Source: Pseudomonas syringae
GTDB taxonomy: Bacteria; Pseudomonadota; Gammaproteobacteria; Pseudomonadales; Pseudomonadaceae
Assembly: GCF_021605415.1 (NCBI RefSeq)
Contig: NZ_WKEQ01000008.1
Coordinates: 124,001 to 188,000 of the forward strand
Length of the DNA stretch: 64,000 bases
Direction of reading: 5' to 3'
Shown: in pieces, positions 43,454 through 52,684 of the stretch
Layout: every line of letters begins with the position of its first letter
Numbering within the stretch: the first letter of the stretch is position 1
The notes under the pieces: generated by a model
What the model was told of the DNA's origin: nothing
The model's database searches: none
The model's input: the letters and a program-made list of their open reading frames with translations, nothing else
Position numbers and translations under genes: made by a program

Positions 43454-44123
43454 CGACGCGCAGCCAACGCTCCAGCAGCTTGAAGCCGCGAACCAGCACG
43501 TAAGCCATCAACAGATAGAAAACGCCGGCGGCGAAGAAAATCTCAACCGGCAGGTAGGTGCGGGCGATGATTGTGCGCGCCATGCCGGTCAATTCCAGCA
43601 GGGTCACAGTGCTCGCCAGCGCGCTGGCCTTGAGCATCAGGATCACTTCGTTGCTGTAGGCCGGCAGGCCGATGCGCGCAGCGCGCGGCAGGATGATGTA
43701 GAACATCGCCTTGGGTTTGGACATGCCCAGTGCCCGCGCGGCTTCGATTTCACCCGGCGGAATAGCCTGAATCGCACCGCGCAGGATTTCCGCGATGTAG
43801 GCGGCGGTGTGCAGGGTCATGGTCGCGGTGGCGCACCAGAACGGATCGCGCAGGTACGGCCACATCGCGCTGTTGCGTACCGCGTCGAACTGGGCCAGTC
43901 CGTAATAGACGAGGAACAGTTGAACCAGCAACGGCGTACCACGGAAAAAGAAGATGTAGGCGTAGGGCAACGAGCGCACGTACCACAGCTTCGAAGAACG
44001 GGCGATGCCCAGCGGAATGGCCAGCAGCAAACCGGCGATCACGGCGATGGCCACCAGTTCCAGGGTCAGGGTCGCGCCTTGGGCCAGTTTCGGCAGCCAC
44101 TTGATGATGACTTCCCAGTTCAT
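43434..44123 (-). CDS. Polar amino acid ABC transporter permease (HisM/ArtM type)
   Basis: 229 aa, five predicted transmembrane helices. The EAA loop is EIEAARALGMSKPKAMFYIILPRAARIGLP. Its ATG shares an A with the stop of the hisQ-type gene (TAATG). Forms the membrane dimer with the next gene; the operon matches P. aeruginosa PA5152-5155. Confidence 0.9.
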   Translation of the reverse strand: MNWEVIIKWLPKLAQGATLTLELVAIAVIAGLLLAIPLGIARSSKLWYVRSLPYAYIFFFRGTPLLVQLFLVYYGLAQFDAVRNSAMWPYLRDPFWCATATMTLHTAAYIAEILRGAIQAIPPGEIEAARALGMSKPKAMFYIILPRAARIGLPAYSNEVILMLKASALASTVTLLELTGMARTIIARTYLPVEIFFAAGVFYLLMAYVLVRGFKLLERWLRVDACQGR

Positions 44124-44815
44124 TAAGCGCTCCTCGCGAAGCCGCGAGCGGCGCGTTTTTCCAGGAAATGCATGCCGGTCATCGCCAGCACCGTCAGGCC
44201 CAGGTACATGATCGCGGCCACCATATAGAAGGTGAACGGTTGTTTGGACACGGTCACGCCGATTTGGGCGTGACGCATGATTTCTTCAAGACCGATGACC
44301 GACACCAGTGCGGTGTCTTTCATCAGGATCATGAACAGGTTGCCCAGCCCGGGCAGGGCGATGCGCCACATCTGCGGCATGATCAACCGGGTGAAAATCC
44401 GCCACTTCGACAAGCCCAGGGCCTGGCCGGCCTCGCGGTGGCCCTTGGGAATGGCGAGAAGCGCGCCGCGAAACACTTCCGTGGCGTAGGCGCCGAAACA
44501 CAGGCCCAATGCGATGACGCCGGCAGCGAAGGCATTGAGTTGCAGATCGGGATTGCCGAAGAACTCACCGAGGGCGCGCATCAAATTGACCGACCCGAAG
44601 TAGATCAGCAGCACCCAGAGCAATTCCGGGACGCCGCGCACCAGCGTCGAATAGGTGCCGCCAAGCCATTGCAGCGGCTTGTACGGCGAAGTCTTGGCCA
44701 AGGCGCCGAGCAGACCGAGCACCAGTCCCAGGCACAGGGCCGTCAGAGCCAGTTGGACGGTCATCAGCGCGCCGGCAGCGAGGGCCGGGCCGAATCCGTA
44801 GAGGTCGATAATCAT
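44123..44815 (-). CDS. Polar amino acid ABC transporter permease (HisQ/ArtQ type)
   Basis: 230 aa, five helices; EAA loop REAGQALGLSKWRIFTRLIMPQ. Partner of the HisM-type permease; likely substrates are arginine, ornithine, lysine or histidine. Confidence 0.9.
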   Translation of the reverse strand: MIIDLYGFGPALAAGALMTVQLALTALCLGLVLGLLGALAKTSPYKPLQWLGGTYSTLVRGVPELLWVLLIYFGSVNLMRALGEFFGNPDLQLNAFAAGVIALGLCFGAYATEVFRGALLAIPKGHREAGQALGLSKWRIFTRLIMPQMWRIALPGLGNLFMILMKDTALVSVIGLEEIMRHAQIGVTVSKQPFTFYMVAAIMYLGLTVLAMTGMHFLEKRAARGFARSA

Positions 44816-44893
44816 GGATTTCTGTTCAAATCGCGGCAGGCAAGGTCGGGAGCCGGCGCCGTCGAATCACGGCGCTGGCCCCGCAGGTCAGGA

Positions 44894-45643
44894 TCAGTAG
44901 ATGCTGAACGGGAAGTACTTGTCGTTGATCTTCTTGTAAGTACCGTCAGCGACGATTTCCTTCAGGGCAGCGTTCAACTTCTCGCGCAACGGGTCACCTT
45001 TACGCACAGCGATGCCGATCTTGTCGCTTTCGACCACAGGGTCGCCTTTGAACTCGTAGTTCTTGCCGGCGTCGGTTTTCAGCCAGTCATAGTTGGCGTA
45101 CTTGTCGGCGAGGATCGCGTCGACGCGACCGGAGGTCAGGTCGAGGTAGGCGTTTTCCTGGGTGTCATAAAGGCTGACCTTGATGTCGTCAGCGTAGGTG
45201 TCTTCCAGCCAAGTGCCGGCCAGGGTGGCGCGCTGCGTACCGATGGTCTTGCCTTTGAGCGAGTCCTTGTCGGTTTTGAAGTCGACGTTTTTCGGGGCGA
45301 TGAATTGCAGCTTGTTCGAGTAGTACGGGTCGGTGAAGTCCACCGCGCCCTTACGCTCTTCAGTAATCGACAGCGAGGAGATCAGGAAGTCGAACTTCTT
45401 CGCGTTCAGGGCCGGGATGATGCCGTCCCAGTCGGACGTGACCACGGAGCATTCAACTTTCATCTTGGCGCAGAGGGCGTCGCCGATGTCTTTGTCGAAA
45501 CCGACGACATTGCCGCTGGCGTCTTTATTGTTGAACGGCGGGTAGGCCGCCTCGATGCCCATTTTCAGGGTTTCGGCCATGGCACCGGCGCTGAACGCCA
45601 GGGTGACGGCGGCGGCCAAAAAGACCTTTTTGTAGTTCTGCAT
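44894..45643 (-). CDS. Periplasmic amino acid-binding protein (ArgT/HisJ-like)
   Basis: 249 aa with signal peptide cleaved after AGAMA (MQNYKKVFLAAAVTLAFSAG). SBP_bac_3 fold: LKMGIEAAYPPFNNKDASG, GFDKDIGDALCAKM, with a Cys pair typical of the lysine/arginine/ornithine-histidine group, and the domain-hinge SLSITEERK region. Delivers substrate to the permease pair. Confidence 0.92.
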   Translation of the reverse strand: MQNYKKVFLAAAVTLAFSAGAMAETLKMGIEAAYPPFNNKDASGNVVGFDKDIGDALCAKMKVECSVVTSDWDGIIPALNAKKFDFLISSLSITEERKGAVDFTDPYYSNKLQFIAPKNVDFKTDKDSLKGKTIGTQRATLAGTWLEDTYADDIKVSLYDTQENAYLDLTSGRVDAILADKYANYDWLKTDAGKNYEFKGDPVVESDKIGIAVRKGDPLREKLNAALKEIVADGTYKKINDKYFPFSIY

Positions 45644-45656
45644 GCGGGTAGCTCCG

Positions 45657-46430
45657 TTAGCGGTTGCTGGACATGAATTGTTTGCAGCGCGCCGAAAGCG
45701 GGTTGTCGAACACCTGCTGTGGCGATCCTTGCTCTTCTACCAGGCCCTGGTGGAGGAACACCACTTCGCTGGAGACCTGACGGGCGAAGCCCATTTCGTG
45801 GGTCACGAGCAGCATGGTGCGACCTTCTTCGGCCAAAGCGCGGATGACACTAAGTACTTCCTGAACCATTTCCGGGTCAAGGGCGGAGGTGGGTTCGTCG
45901 AACAGGATCACCTTCGGCTGCATGGCCAGGGTGCGGGCGATGGCCGCGCGTTGTTGCTGGCCGCCGGACAGTTGCGCCGGGTAGGCGTGGCGCTTGTCGG
46001 CGATGCCGACCTTGGCCAGCAAGGCTTCGGCGACTTCGATGGCTTCGGCCTTGCTTTGACCGAGCACGCGGCGTGGTGCTTCGATGATGTTATCGAGCAC
46101 GCTCATGTGCGGCCACAGATTAAAGTTTTGAAATACAAAACCGATCTCGCTGCGCAGGCGATTGATCTGTTTGCCGTCGGCGGCAACCAGTTCGCCGTTT
46201 TTGGCGGCTTTGAGCTTGAGTTCTTCGCCGGCCACAAGAATCTGGCCCTGATGCGGATTTTCCAGCAGGTTGATGCAACGCAGGAACGTGGACTTGCCGG
46301 AACCGGAAGAACCCAGGATCGAGATCACGTCGCCGTCGCGGGCGGTCAGCGAGATGCCTTTGAGCACCTCAAGCTTTCCGTAGCGTTTGTGCAAGTTGCG
46401 GATTTCAAGCGCGGGCGTGGCCTCAGCCAT
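45657..46430 (-). CDS. Polar amino acid ABC transporter ATP-binding protein (HisP type)
   Basis: 257 aa. Walker [11 protein letters not shown]-loop FQNFNLWPH, signature [15 protein letters not shown], Walker [14 protein letters not shown]-loop [10 protein letters not shown]. First gene of the four-gene operon; a 13-bp gap to the binding protein gene. Confidence 0.93.
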   Translation of the reverse strand: MAEATPALEIRNLHKRYGKLEVLKGISLTARDGDVISILGSSGSGKSTFLRCINLLENPHQGQILVAGEELKLKAAKNGELVAADGKQINRLRSEIGFVFQNFNLWPHMSVLDNIIEAPRRVLGQSKAEAIEVAEALLAKVGIADKRHAYPAQLSGGQQQRAAIARTLAMQPKVILFDEPTSALDPEMVQEVLSVIRALAEEGRTMLLVTHEMGFARQVSSEVVFLHQGLVEEQGSPQQVFDNPLSARCKQFMSSNR

Positions 46431-46875
46431 GTGCGTTCCTCATCTATGTTGCGCTCCTGCTGTTGGCTGGCCTTCCTGGCGAGGCGGCCAAGCTAGCATA
46501 GCGTTTAAACGGCAGCCAACAGCGCCAGGGGCGGTTAACGGGTGGCATGTGGCGGGGTGTCGCATCGGCGCAGCAGACTGTCGCCCCATCAACAACCGAA
46601 CGGGTGTTCGAACGGTTTTCCCGGCCGGTGTCGCGTAAAAAAAGGCGCGATGTTGCCAGCTTTGGCGGGGTGTTGGAAGCGCTAACCGGCGCAACGTAGT
46701 GCATTTGCCCTTTTATTGTGCATCCGACACTTTTTCAGTGTGTTTCTGGTGCGCAAATTCGTTTAAAAAGTGAGTCGCAGGGTAACGGATTGGCGAAATG
46801 CCATTAATCTCAATGGGTTGCGATCATCGTTTGGTTCGATGCTGAACCCCGGAAAATCGGGAGTCTGAAATATTT

Positions 46876-46890
46876 TGGCGTAATTATTGC
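46876..46890 (+). promoter_or_regulatory. Sigma-54-type (-24/-12) promoter upstream of gabP
   Basis: TGGCGTAATTATTGC has GG at 46877-46878 and GC at 46889-46890, exact 10-base spacing, matching TGGC-N7-TTGC. Predicted start near 46902, 80 bp before the permease ATG. Fits nitrogen-regulated amino acid uptake. The rest of the 46431-46982 gap shows no gene. Confidence 0.55.
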
Positions 46891-46982
46891 GTGCAGAATA
46901 AGAAACGCCCCGTTGGATTCTTTTTACGAGAAGGAACGCCAGACGGGACGGAATGCACTGTTTTTCTGCAAAGGTAGATTCA

Positions 46983-48374
46983 ATGAGCAGTAATCCAAGC
47001 TCCAATGGCCTCGAACAGGGGCTCAAACCGCGTCATGTGACCATGCTGTCGATCGCCGGGGTGATCGGTGCTGGCCTGTTCGTTGGCTCCGGCCACGCCA
47101 TCGCCGCCGCCGGCCCCGCCGTACTCCTCGCTTATGCCGCTGCCGGCATGCTCGTGGTGCTGGTGATGCGCATGCTCGGTGAAATGGCGGTTGCCTCGCC
47201 TGACACTGGCTCTTTCTCGACGTACGCCGACCGTGCGATCGGTCATTGGGCCGGTTTCACCATCGGCTGGCTGTATTGGTGGTTCTGGGTGCTGGTGATT
47301 CCGCTGGAGGCCAACGCCGCCGCGACTATCCTCCATGCGTGGTTCCCGGGCGTGGACATCTGGGCGTTCGCGCTGGTCATCACCCTGCTGCTGACCGTGA
47401 CCAACCTGTTCAGCGTTAAAAACTACGGTGAGTTCGAATTCTGGTTCGCCCTGATCAAAGTGCTGGCGATCATCGGCTTCATCGGCCTCGGTATCGCGGC
47501 GATTTTCGGTTTCCTGCCGAACAGCCAGGTCAGTGGCGTTTCGCACCTGTTCGACAGCGGCGGCTTCCTGCCAAACGGCATGGGCGCGGTGCTGGGCGCA
47601 ATCCTGACCACCATGTTTTCGTTCATGGGCACCGAAATCGTGACCATCGCGGCCGCCGAATCGAAAGATCCAGGCAAGCAGATCTCCAAGGCCACCAACT
47701 CGGTGATCTGGCGGATCGGCTTGTTCTACCTCGTCTCGATCTTCATCGTCGTGGCGCTGGTGCCATGGAACGATCCGGTACTGGCAAACCTCGGTTCCTA
47801 TCAGACCGTGCTGGAACGCATGGGCATTCCTAACGCGAAAATGATCGTCGACATCGTGGTGCTGGTCGCGGTGACCAGTTGCCTGAACTCGGCGCTCTAC
47901 ACCTCCTCGCGGATGCTGTTCTCCCTCGGCAAGCGCGGCGACGCGCCAGCCATGTCGACCCGCACCAACAAAAGCGGCACGCCTTACTGGGCGGTGATGT
48001 TGTCGACCGGCGCCGCGTTCCTGGCAACCTTCGCCAACTACGTGGCGCCGGCCGCTGTGTTCGAATTTTTGCTGGCCAGCTCCGGCGCCATCGCGTTGCT
48101 GGTGTACCTGGTGATCGCGTTTTCGCAACTGCGCATGCGCAAACAGCGCATGGCCCGCGGCGAAAAAATCGTCTTCAGCATGTGGCTGTTCCCGGGCCTT
48201 ACTTATGCGGTGATTGTGTTCATCATCGCGGCCCTGACGATCATGCTGTTCCAGGAGGCCCATCGTGTTGAAATCCTCGCCACCGGTTTGCTCAGCCTGA
48301 TGGTGGTGGTGGCCGGTCTGTTGGGGTCTCGCCGGCGCAAGGCTGAACGGCGCGGGGCGGTGGTGTTGAATTGA
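46983..48374 (+). CDS. gabP: GABA-type amino acid permease (APC family)
   Basis: 463 aa from the ATG at 46983 (AAGG 8 bases before; the upstream ATG at 46953 has no site). Twelve predicted helices; MLSIAGVIGAGLFVGSGHAI is the first-helix signature and GTEIVTIAAAESKDP follows TM6, as in E. coli GabP. Substrate assignment to GABA is by family resemblance; related amino acids are possible. Confidence 0.85.
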   Translation: MSSNPSSNGLEQGLKPRHVTMLSIAGVIGAGLFVGSGHAIAAAGPAVLLAYAAAGMLVVLVMRMLGEMAVASPDTGSFSTYADRAIGHWAGFTIGWLYWWFWVLVIPLEANAAATILHAWFPGVDIWAFALVITLLLTVTNLFSVKNYGEFEFWFALIKVLAIIGFIGLGIAAIFGFLPNSQVSGVSHLFDSGGFLPNGMGAVLGAILTTMFSFMGTEIVTIAAAESKDPGKQISKATNSVIWRIGLFYLVSIFIVVALVPWNDPVLANLGSYQTVLERMGIPNAKMIVDIVVLVAVTSCLNSALYTSSRMLFSLGKRGDAPAMSTRTNKSGTPYWAVMLSTGAAFLATFANYVAPAAVFEFLLASSGAIALLVYLVIAFSQLRMRKQRMARGEKIVFSMWLFPGLTYAVIVFIIAALTIMLFQEAHRVEILATGLLSLMVVVAGLLGSRRRKAERRGAVVLN

Positions 48375-48392
48375 TCCGCAACGGGTAACGTG

Positions 48393-48429
48393 AAACGGCC
48401 GCTGTCAGTGATGACGAGCGGCCGTTTTT
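48393..48429. terminator. Bidirectional intrinsic terminator
   Basis: Arms aaacggccgct (48393-48403) and agcggccgttt (48417-48427), 13-base loop, T run after; serves gabP and the convergent 48444 gene. Confidence 0.85.
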
Positions 48430-48443
48430 GTTTGCGGGCGGTG

Positions 48444-48896
48444 TCATTCGCCCTTGTCTTCTTCCTCTTCCAGCGACCGCCCATAAGCATCCAGCGCCGT
48501 ACCGAAATCAGTGATGAATTGCGGCTGGGTCAGCCAGACCTGGGCGGTCTCGCGATCCATGCCGTCGGCCCACATGCGGTAGTCGATCAGCATGTCGGCG
48601 GCGAGGTGGGTGGCGGCCATTTCTTCGTTTTCGGCGTTTTCCAAGTCCAGCAGTTCAGGATGGTCGCTGATGATGAGGGCCAGTTCCTGCAGCAGGATCA
48701 TCAGCATGTCGTGACGGCCGATGGCTTCGGCGTCGCGCATTTTGCTGAACATCGCCAAGGTGTATTCCGGGATCGGCTCGGCGAGGTGGCCGAGGTCGTC
48801 GTCCTGATCCAGCGGTTTGCGACCGACCATGCGGATCTGCTTGGCTTTGGCCTTGGCGCGTTTGGCGCGTTTCTGTTGCTTGTTAAGAGATGCCAT
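48444..48896 (-). CDS. Conserved hypothetical protein, paralogue of the next gene
   Basis: 150 aa. Highly basic N-terminus MASLNKQQKRAKRAKAKAKQ (possible nucleic-acid contact), then an acidic, helical body ending EEEEDKGE. The N-terminal motif is shared with the gene at 48903, which lies 6 bases upstream in the same direction; the two are a diverged tandem duplication. Function unknown. Confidence 0.75.
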   Translation of the reverse strand: MASLNKQQKRAKRAKAKAKQIRMVGRKPLDQDDDLGHLAEPIPEYTLAMFSKMRDAEAIGRHDMLMILLQELALIISDHPELLDLENAENEEMAATHLAADMLIDYRMWADGMDRETAQVWLTQPQFITDFGTALDAYGRSLEEEEDKGE

Positions 48897-48902
48897 GGGA
48901 AT

Positions 48903-49316
48903 TCAGTTCTTCTGTTGGGTTTGCGCGGCGATCGCATCGGATGCCGCCACATAGTCGGCCTGGAAGGCCGGGGATTCGATCCACGCCAAAGCGCCGGCTT
49001 CGTCGGTCTCTGTCGACCATTGGCGGTACTCGATCAGCGCGGCGAGGATGAAATCCATCGCGCCTTCTTCGCCTTCCTGTTCATAAACCAGTTCCAGCAA
49101 CGGATCTTCGAGGAAAGCGGCGCAGAGCGACTGCTGGCTGACTTTCTCGGCGTCGATCATTTTCTTGAACAGCTCGGTCAGATCCACCGACTCGAAATCG
49201 ATGCGATCGTCGTTCGGATCCAGCTCGACCGGTGCTTCGGCACGCTTGGTGCGGTTCTGCTTGGCCTTGGTTTTGGCCCGGGTAGCGCGTTTTTGCTGCT
49301 TGTTGGCGGAAGCCAT
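48903..49316 (-). CDS. Conserved hypothetical protein, tandem paralogue
   Basis: 137 aa. N-terminus MASANKQQKRATRAKTKAKQ nearly identical to its neighbour, followed by DLTELFKKMIDAEKVSQQSL and a YRQWSTETDEAGALAWI segment that aligns with YRMWADGMDRETAQVWL in the neighbour. Function unknown; possibly a DNA- or RNA-associated small protein. Confidence 0.75.
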   Translation of the reverse strand: MASANKQQKRATRAKTKAKQNRTKRAEAPVELDPNDDRIDFESVDLTELFKKMIDAEKVSQQSLCAAFLEDPLLELVYEQEGEEGAMDFILAALIEYRQWSTETDEAGALAWIESPAFQADYVAASDAIAAQTQQKN

Positions 49317-49346
49317 GAGCGTTGTCCGTGGTGCGTTGAAAGGGGT

Positions 49347-50321
49347 TCAGCTGCGCAGAACTTGCCGCCCGGGTGTGTCGGGGGCCAGTTCGCCGGTTTG
49401 CAGCCAGGTCAGTGCGATGGGCCATAGTGTGGCTTGGTATGCGCTGCGAAAAAAGGCGAAATGACCAACTTCTTTTTCGCCGATGTCCGAAGGGGCGATG
49501 CGCAGGTGGGTTCGGTTGGCGCTGCTGAAGTAGTTGAGCAGGCGTTCGATCGCCGGGATCGTGCCGTAGGGATCGTCGCTGATGCTGATTGCCAGCGTTT
49601 GTGCGCGGACATTGGCGAAGGGCAGTCGCCCGTGTTTCGCCATGAGCGCGCGACCGCTGGGGCGACGTTCGTAGCGATCAGTCGGCGTGCTCCAGTCGCG
49701 CACGACACCTGCGGGCGTGTCTTCCAGCCAGCCGAGGCGCTTGCCGGGAAAGTAGCCGCAGAGCAGCGTCAGGAGCGGCATCAGCACGTGCCATTTGCCG
49801 AACATGCGCCAGCGATGCGCCGGTGCGTAATCGTGCCAATAAGCAAATTGAGCACCGACCGTCACCAGCCGCCGGATCAGATGCCCTGACGCTCCCAGTC
49901 CCGCGGCACAGCCGCCAAAGCTGTGGCCAACCACATCGATGGGTTGTCCGGGAAATTCCCGCTGTGCGCGTTTGAGCATGGCCTCGAAGTCCAGGACACC
50001 CCAGTCCGACCAGGACGCTTCAAGTCCTTTCATTCTTCCAGGTCGCGAGGCGCCGATGCCTCGGTAGTCGTAAAGGATGACATCGAAGCCATGGCCGAAC
50101 AGGTAAGCAGCGAAGCGCGAATAGTGGCGGCAACGTACGGAGGTGGCGGCGTTGACGATGACCACGGGGCGCTGGGGATCGGGCGAGGCATGGCGCCAGG
50201 TGAATCCGCCCAGGACGAAGCCGTCGGAGGTGAGTTCCTGGAAGGGTGCGTCTTGTATGGCGGATGCAGATGATGGCTGCAACTGAACATCTTCCAGGGC
50301 GGGCGTGTCCTGAAAACTCAT
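49347..50321 (-). CDS. Alpha/beta hydrolase
   Basis: 324 aa from the ATG at 50321. Nucleophile elbow GHSFGG (Ser) after PIDVV, oxyanion strand VVIVNAATSV, and catalytic His late in KEVGHFAFFR. Belongs to the YheT-like/esterase group with a lid region (WHDYAPAHRWRMFGKW). The substrate is unknown. An upstream in-frame ATG at 50378 would add residues with no similarity. Confidence 0.82.
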   Translation of the reverse strand: MSFQDTPALEDVQLQPSSASAIQDAPFQELTSDGFVLGGFTWRHASPDPQRPVVIVNAATSVRCRHYSRFAAYLFGHGFDVILYDYRGIGASRPGRMKGLEASWSDWGVLDFEAMLKRAQREFPGQPIDVVGHSFGGCAAGLGASGHLIRRLVTVGAQFAYWHDYAPAHRWRMFGKWHVLMPLLTLLCGYFPGKRLGWLEDTPAGVVRDWSTPTDRYERRPSGRALMAKHGRLPFANVRAQTLAISISDDPYGTIPAIERLLNYFSSANRTHLRIAPSDIGEKEVGHFAFFRSAYQATLWPIALTWLQTGELAPDTPGRQVLRS

Positions 50322-50388
50322 GGCTCTCGACCTTCGAGGGTAGCTGCCAACAATAGTCCCGGCATCGCCCGGGAACAATCAGCAAGGT

Positions 50389-51447
50389 CTATTCCGTGGA
50401 GTGGTTTCGCATGCGCTCTTCGATCAAGGCCTGTTCCCGATTCAGCTCCGCCCGAAGTTCTTCCACGCTCGGCAATACCGTTTTGTAGCTGCTGGCAAAC
50501 AATTGCTCGTTACCCTTGAGCATCGAGTAGCGCGCCACGGACTCATTGCTTTGTGCACACAGAATGATCCCTACCGTCGGCTTGTCGCCTTCACTGCGCT
50601 TGAGTTCGTCGTACATGCGCACGTACATGTCCATTTGCCCGACATCCCCTGCGGTGAGTTGGCCGCGTTTCAAATCAATAATGACGAAGCATTTGAGCAG
50701 GTAGTTGTAGAACACCAGATCGATGTACAGATCCGAGCCGTCGGTGCTGATGCGTTGCTGGCGGGCGACGAAGGAGAAGCCTTTGCCCAGTTCGAGCAGG
50801 AAGCTTTGCAGGTGATCGATCAGCGCTTGTTCAAGGCCACTTTCGTTGACCTTGCCTGCTGAGGGTAATCCAAGAAACTCGAGGATGACGGGATCGCGAA
50901 TGAACTCGCGGGGATTGCAGTGCAGCGCCTCGATGTTGGTAGTGGCTTCCTCGATCACGCCCGCCTTGTCCTGGCTCAATAGCAGGCGCTCGTAGTAGAG
51001 CGTATCGATCTGGCGATCGAGGGCGCGGCTAGACCAGTTGAGGCTGGCGCATTCGTCCATGTACCACAGGCGAGCTTTCTCGCTTTCGACGCGCAACAAC
51101 CGGCGATAGTGGGTCCAGCTCAATTCGTGACGCAGTGCGTCACGAATTGGAAACGCGTGGTAGAAGAGGCGCATGTATCGGAGATTGGAGGCGTCAAAGC
51201 CCTTTCCAAATTGAGCCGTCAGATCTTTCGCCAACAAGGCGAGCAACTGCTTGCCATAGCCCGCCCGTTGGGCGCCTTGCTGCTCGAACTCGACGATATG
51301 CCGACCAATCTGCCAGCAGGTCTGTACTTGGATGGTGTCGACCGCACGCAGCACCTTTTGCCGGGCCTGGCGTATGAGGTCGCCAAGTTCGCCCAGCAGT
51401 GAATCGATCTTAGGATCTTGCGCTTCAACAGGTTTTAGCTGGCTCAT
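50389..51447 (-). CDS. YhcG-type PD-(D/E)XK nuclease (DUF1016)
   Basis: 352 aa from the ATG at 51447 (GGAAG 6 bases upstream). The N-terminal DUF1016 domain (~25-170: LRYMRLFYHAFP, LSWTHYRRLLRV) is followed by the nuclease domain with DLYIDLVFYN and IIDLKRGQL (Asp, Asp-x-Lys core). YhcG proteins accompany restriction systems and defence islands but also occur alone. Here it stands among core genes with no other restriction gene. The ~240-bp upstream gap shows no extra gene. Confidence 0.87.
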   Translation of the reverse strand: MSQLKPVEAQDPKIDSLLGELGDLIRQARQKVLRAVDTIQVQTCWQIGRHIVEFEQQGAQRAGYGKQLLALLAKDLTAQFGKGFDASNLRYMRLFYHAFPIRDALRHELSWTHYRRLLRVESEKARLWYMDECASLNWSSRALDRQIDTLYYERLLLSQDKAGVIEEATTNIEALHCNPREFIRDPVILEFLGLPSAGKVNESGLEQALIDHLQSFLLELGKGFSFVARQQRISTDGSDLYIDLVFYNYLLKCFVIIDLKRGQLTAGDVGQMDMYVRMYDELKRSEGDKPTVGIILCAQSNESVARYSMLKGNEQLFASSYKTVLPSVEELRAELNREQALIEERMRNHSTE

Positions 51448-51706
51448 CAGGTCTTCCGTAGCAGGAGAAACAGAAGTCAGAGCATGACAAGAAGCGCTGT
51501 GCGGCGATGTCGGGCGAGGCTGGTAATACGGCGGGAAACTGCGGATGGAGTGTGCAGAAACGTTCTGATGACAACAGCGTTTGCGGAATACGATGTGTAG
51601 TCCGTTTCGCGCCGGCTTCAAGTTCAAATAATTCTAAAACGCGAGCGCGAAGCAAAAATCCATATGTAGGAACCGTTGAGTTTTGCTAAGCCGGGAGTCA
51701 GCCATC

Positions 51707-52150
51707 ATGAAAAGCCATTCACTGCTGTTGTCTTTGGCGGCCGTTTGCTTGCTTGTTTTCCCGTTGATGTTGGAGGCCGCCAATCTGGAGCCAATCGATA
51801 GCACCGCTGTGCAAGTGCAGCGACAGCAACAAAACGGCATCAATTACCTGTCCGGCGGAATTGGTGAGGATGAATCCAGAGCGATTCAGCAGGCCAGCGG
51901 CTACAACTTGCACATGATCTTTTCCATCGGCGTGGAGGATAAATACGTGCCAGACGTAGGCGTAGTGATCGAGAGGGCGCCAGGCCAAACCGTATTGAGC
52001 CTGAATCAGGCCGGGCCGTTGGTGTATGTGCAGTTGTCGCCCGGCAAATACACCGTGATAGCAACCCGCAATGGCATCAGTCGCAGAAACACCACTGACA
52101 TAGGCTCCGGCGTGCGTAATTTGGTATTCCACTGGGATGGGGAAGAGTAG
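51707..52150 (+). CDS. Exported hypothetical protein
   Basis: 147 aa from the ATG at 51707 with GGGAG upstream. Signal peptide MKSHSLLLSLAAVCLLVFPL with cleavage after MLEAA. Mature part is beta-rich with LSPGKYTVIATRNG, like carboxypeptidase-regulatory/transthyretin folds. Periplasmic or outer-surface role; function unknown. Confidence 0.75.
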   Translation: MKSHSLLLSLAAVCLLVFPLMLEAANLEPIDSTAVQVQRQQQNGINYLSGGIGEDESRAIQQASGYNLHMIFSIGVEDKYVPDVGVVIERAPGQTVLSLNQAGPLVYVQLSPGKYTVIATRNGISRRNTTDIGSGVRNLVFHWDGEE

Positions 52151-52195
52151 TGTGCCTTGGGCTGAAACCAGAACTCACCAAATCCCGGGCATAAA

Positions 52196-52225
52196 AAAAC
52201 CCTGAATCTTGCGATTCAGGGTTTT
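52196..52225 (-). terminator. Terminator of tRNA-Phe
   Basis: Perfect stem aaaaccctgaatc / gattcagggtttt with a 4-base loop just beyond the tRNA 3' end. Confidence 0.85.
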
Positions 52226-52232
52226 CGGTATT

Positions 52233-52308
52233 TGGTGCCCAGAGACGGAATCGAACCGCCGACACGGGGATTTTCAATCCCCTGCTCTACCGACTGAGCT
52301 ATCTGGGC
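52233..52308 (-). tRNA. tRNA-Phe (GAA)
   Basis: 76 nt with encoded CCA. Acceptor GCCCAGA/TCTGGGC, anticodon loop TTGAAAA, T-arm GGTTCGATTCC. No att duplication seen beside it. Confidence 0.97.
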
Positions 52309-52411
52309 AACGGGGCGCATTAAACGGGTTTTTCAGGGGGTCGTCAAGCAAGTTTTCAAAAAAATTTTAATTATTACCGTCGCCTACGATACGACCCCCG
52401 ATTTTTCGCGA

Positions 52412-52684
52412 TTATTCCGACGGCGGCACGTAGCCTTCGGCCTGGGCGTATTCTTCGCCGGAGAAGTACTTGTCCATTTCGCCCTGCAAGAATTTGCGGC
52501 CGTCGGCGTTCATCATGTTCAGGCGCTTTTCGTTGATCAGCAGGGTCTGGTGCTTCTGCCAGTCAGCCCAGGCCTTGGCCGAGATGTTGTCGAAAATGTC
52601 CTGGCCCTTGGGGCCCGGGTACGGTGGGCGTTCGAGGCCTTCGAGTTGTTCTTTGTACTTGCGGCACATTACGGTGCGGGTCAT
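52412..52684 (-). CDS. yggX: Probable Fe(2+)-trafficking protein YggX
   Basis: 90 aa, standard size. N-terminal [10 protein letters not shown] with Cys7, [32 protein letters not shown]. Protects Fe-S clusters against oxidation. It overlaps mutY, an Fe-S DNA repair enzyme, by 4 bases, a pairing conserved in gamma-proteobacteria. Confidence 0.95.
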   Translation of the reverse strand: MTRTVMCRKYKEQLEGLERPPYPGPKGQDIFDNISAKAWADWQKHQTLLINEKRLNMMNADGRKFLQGEMDKYFSGEEYAQAEGYVPPSE

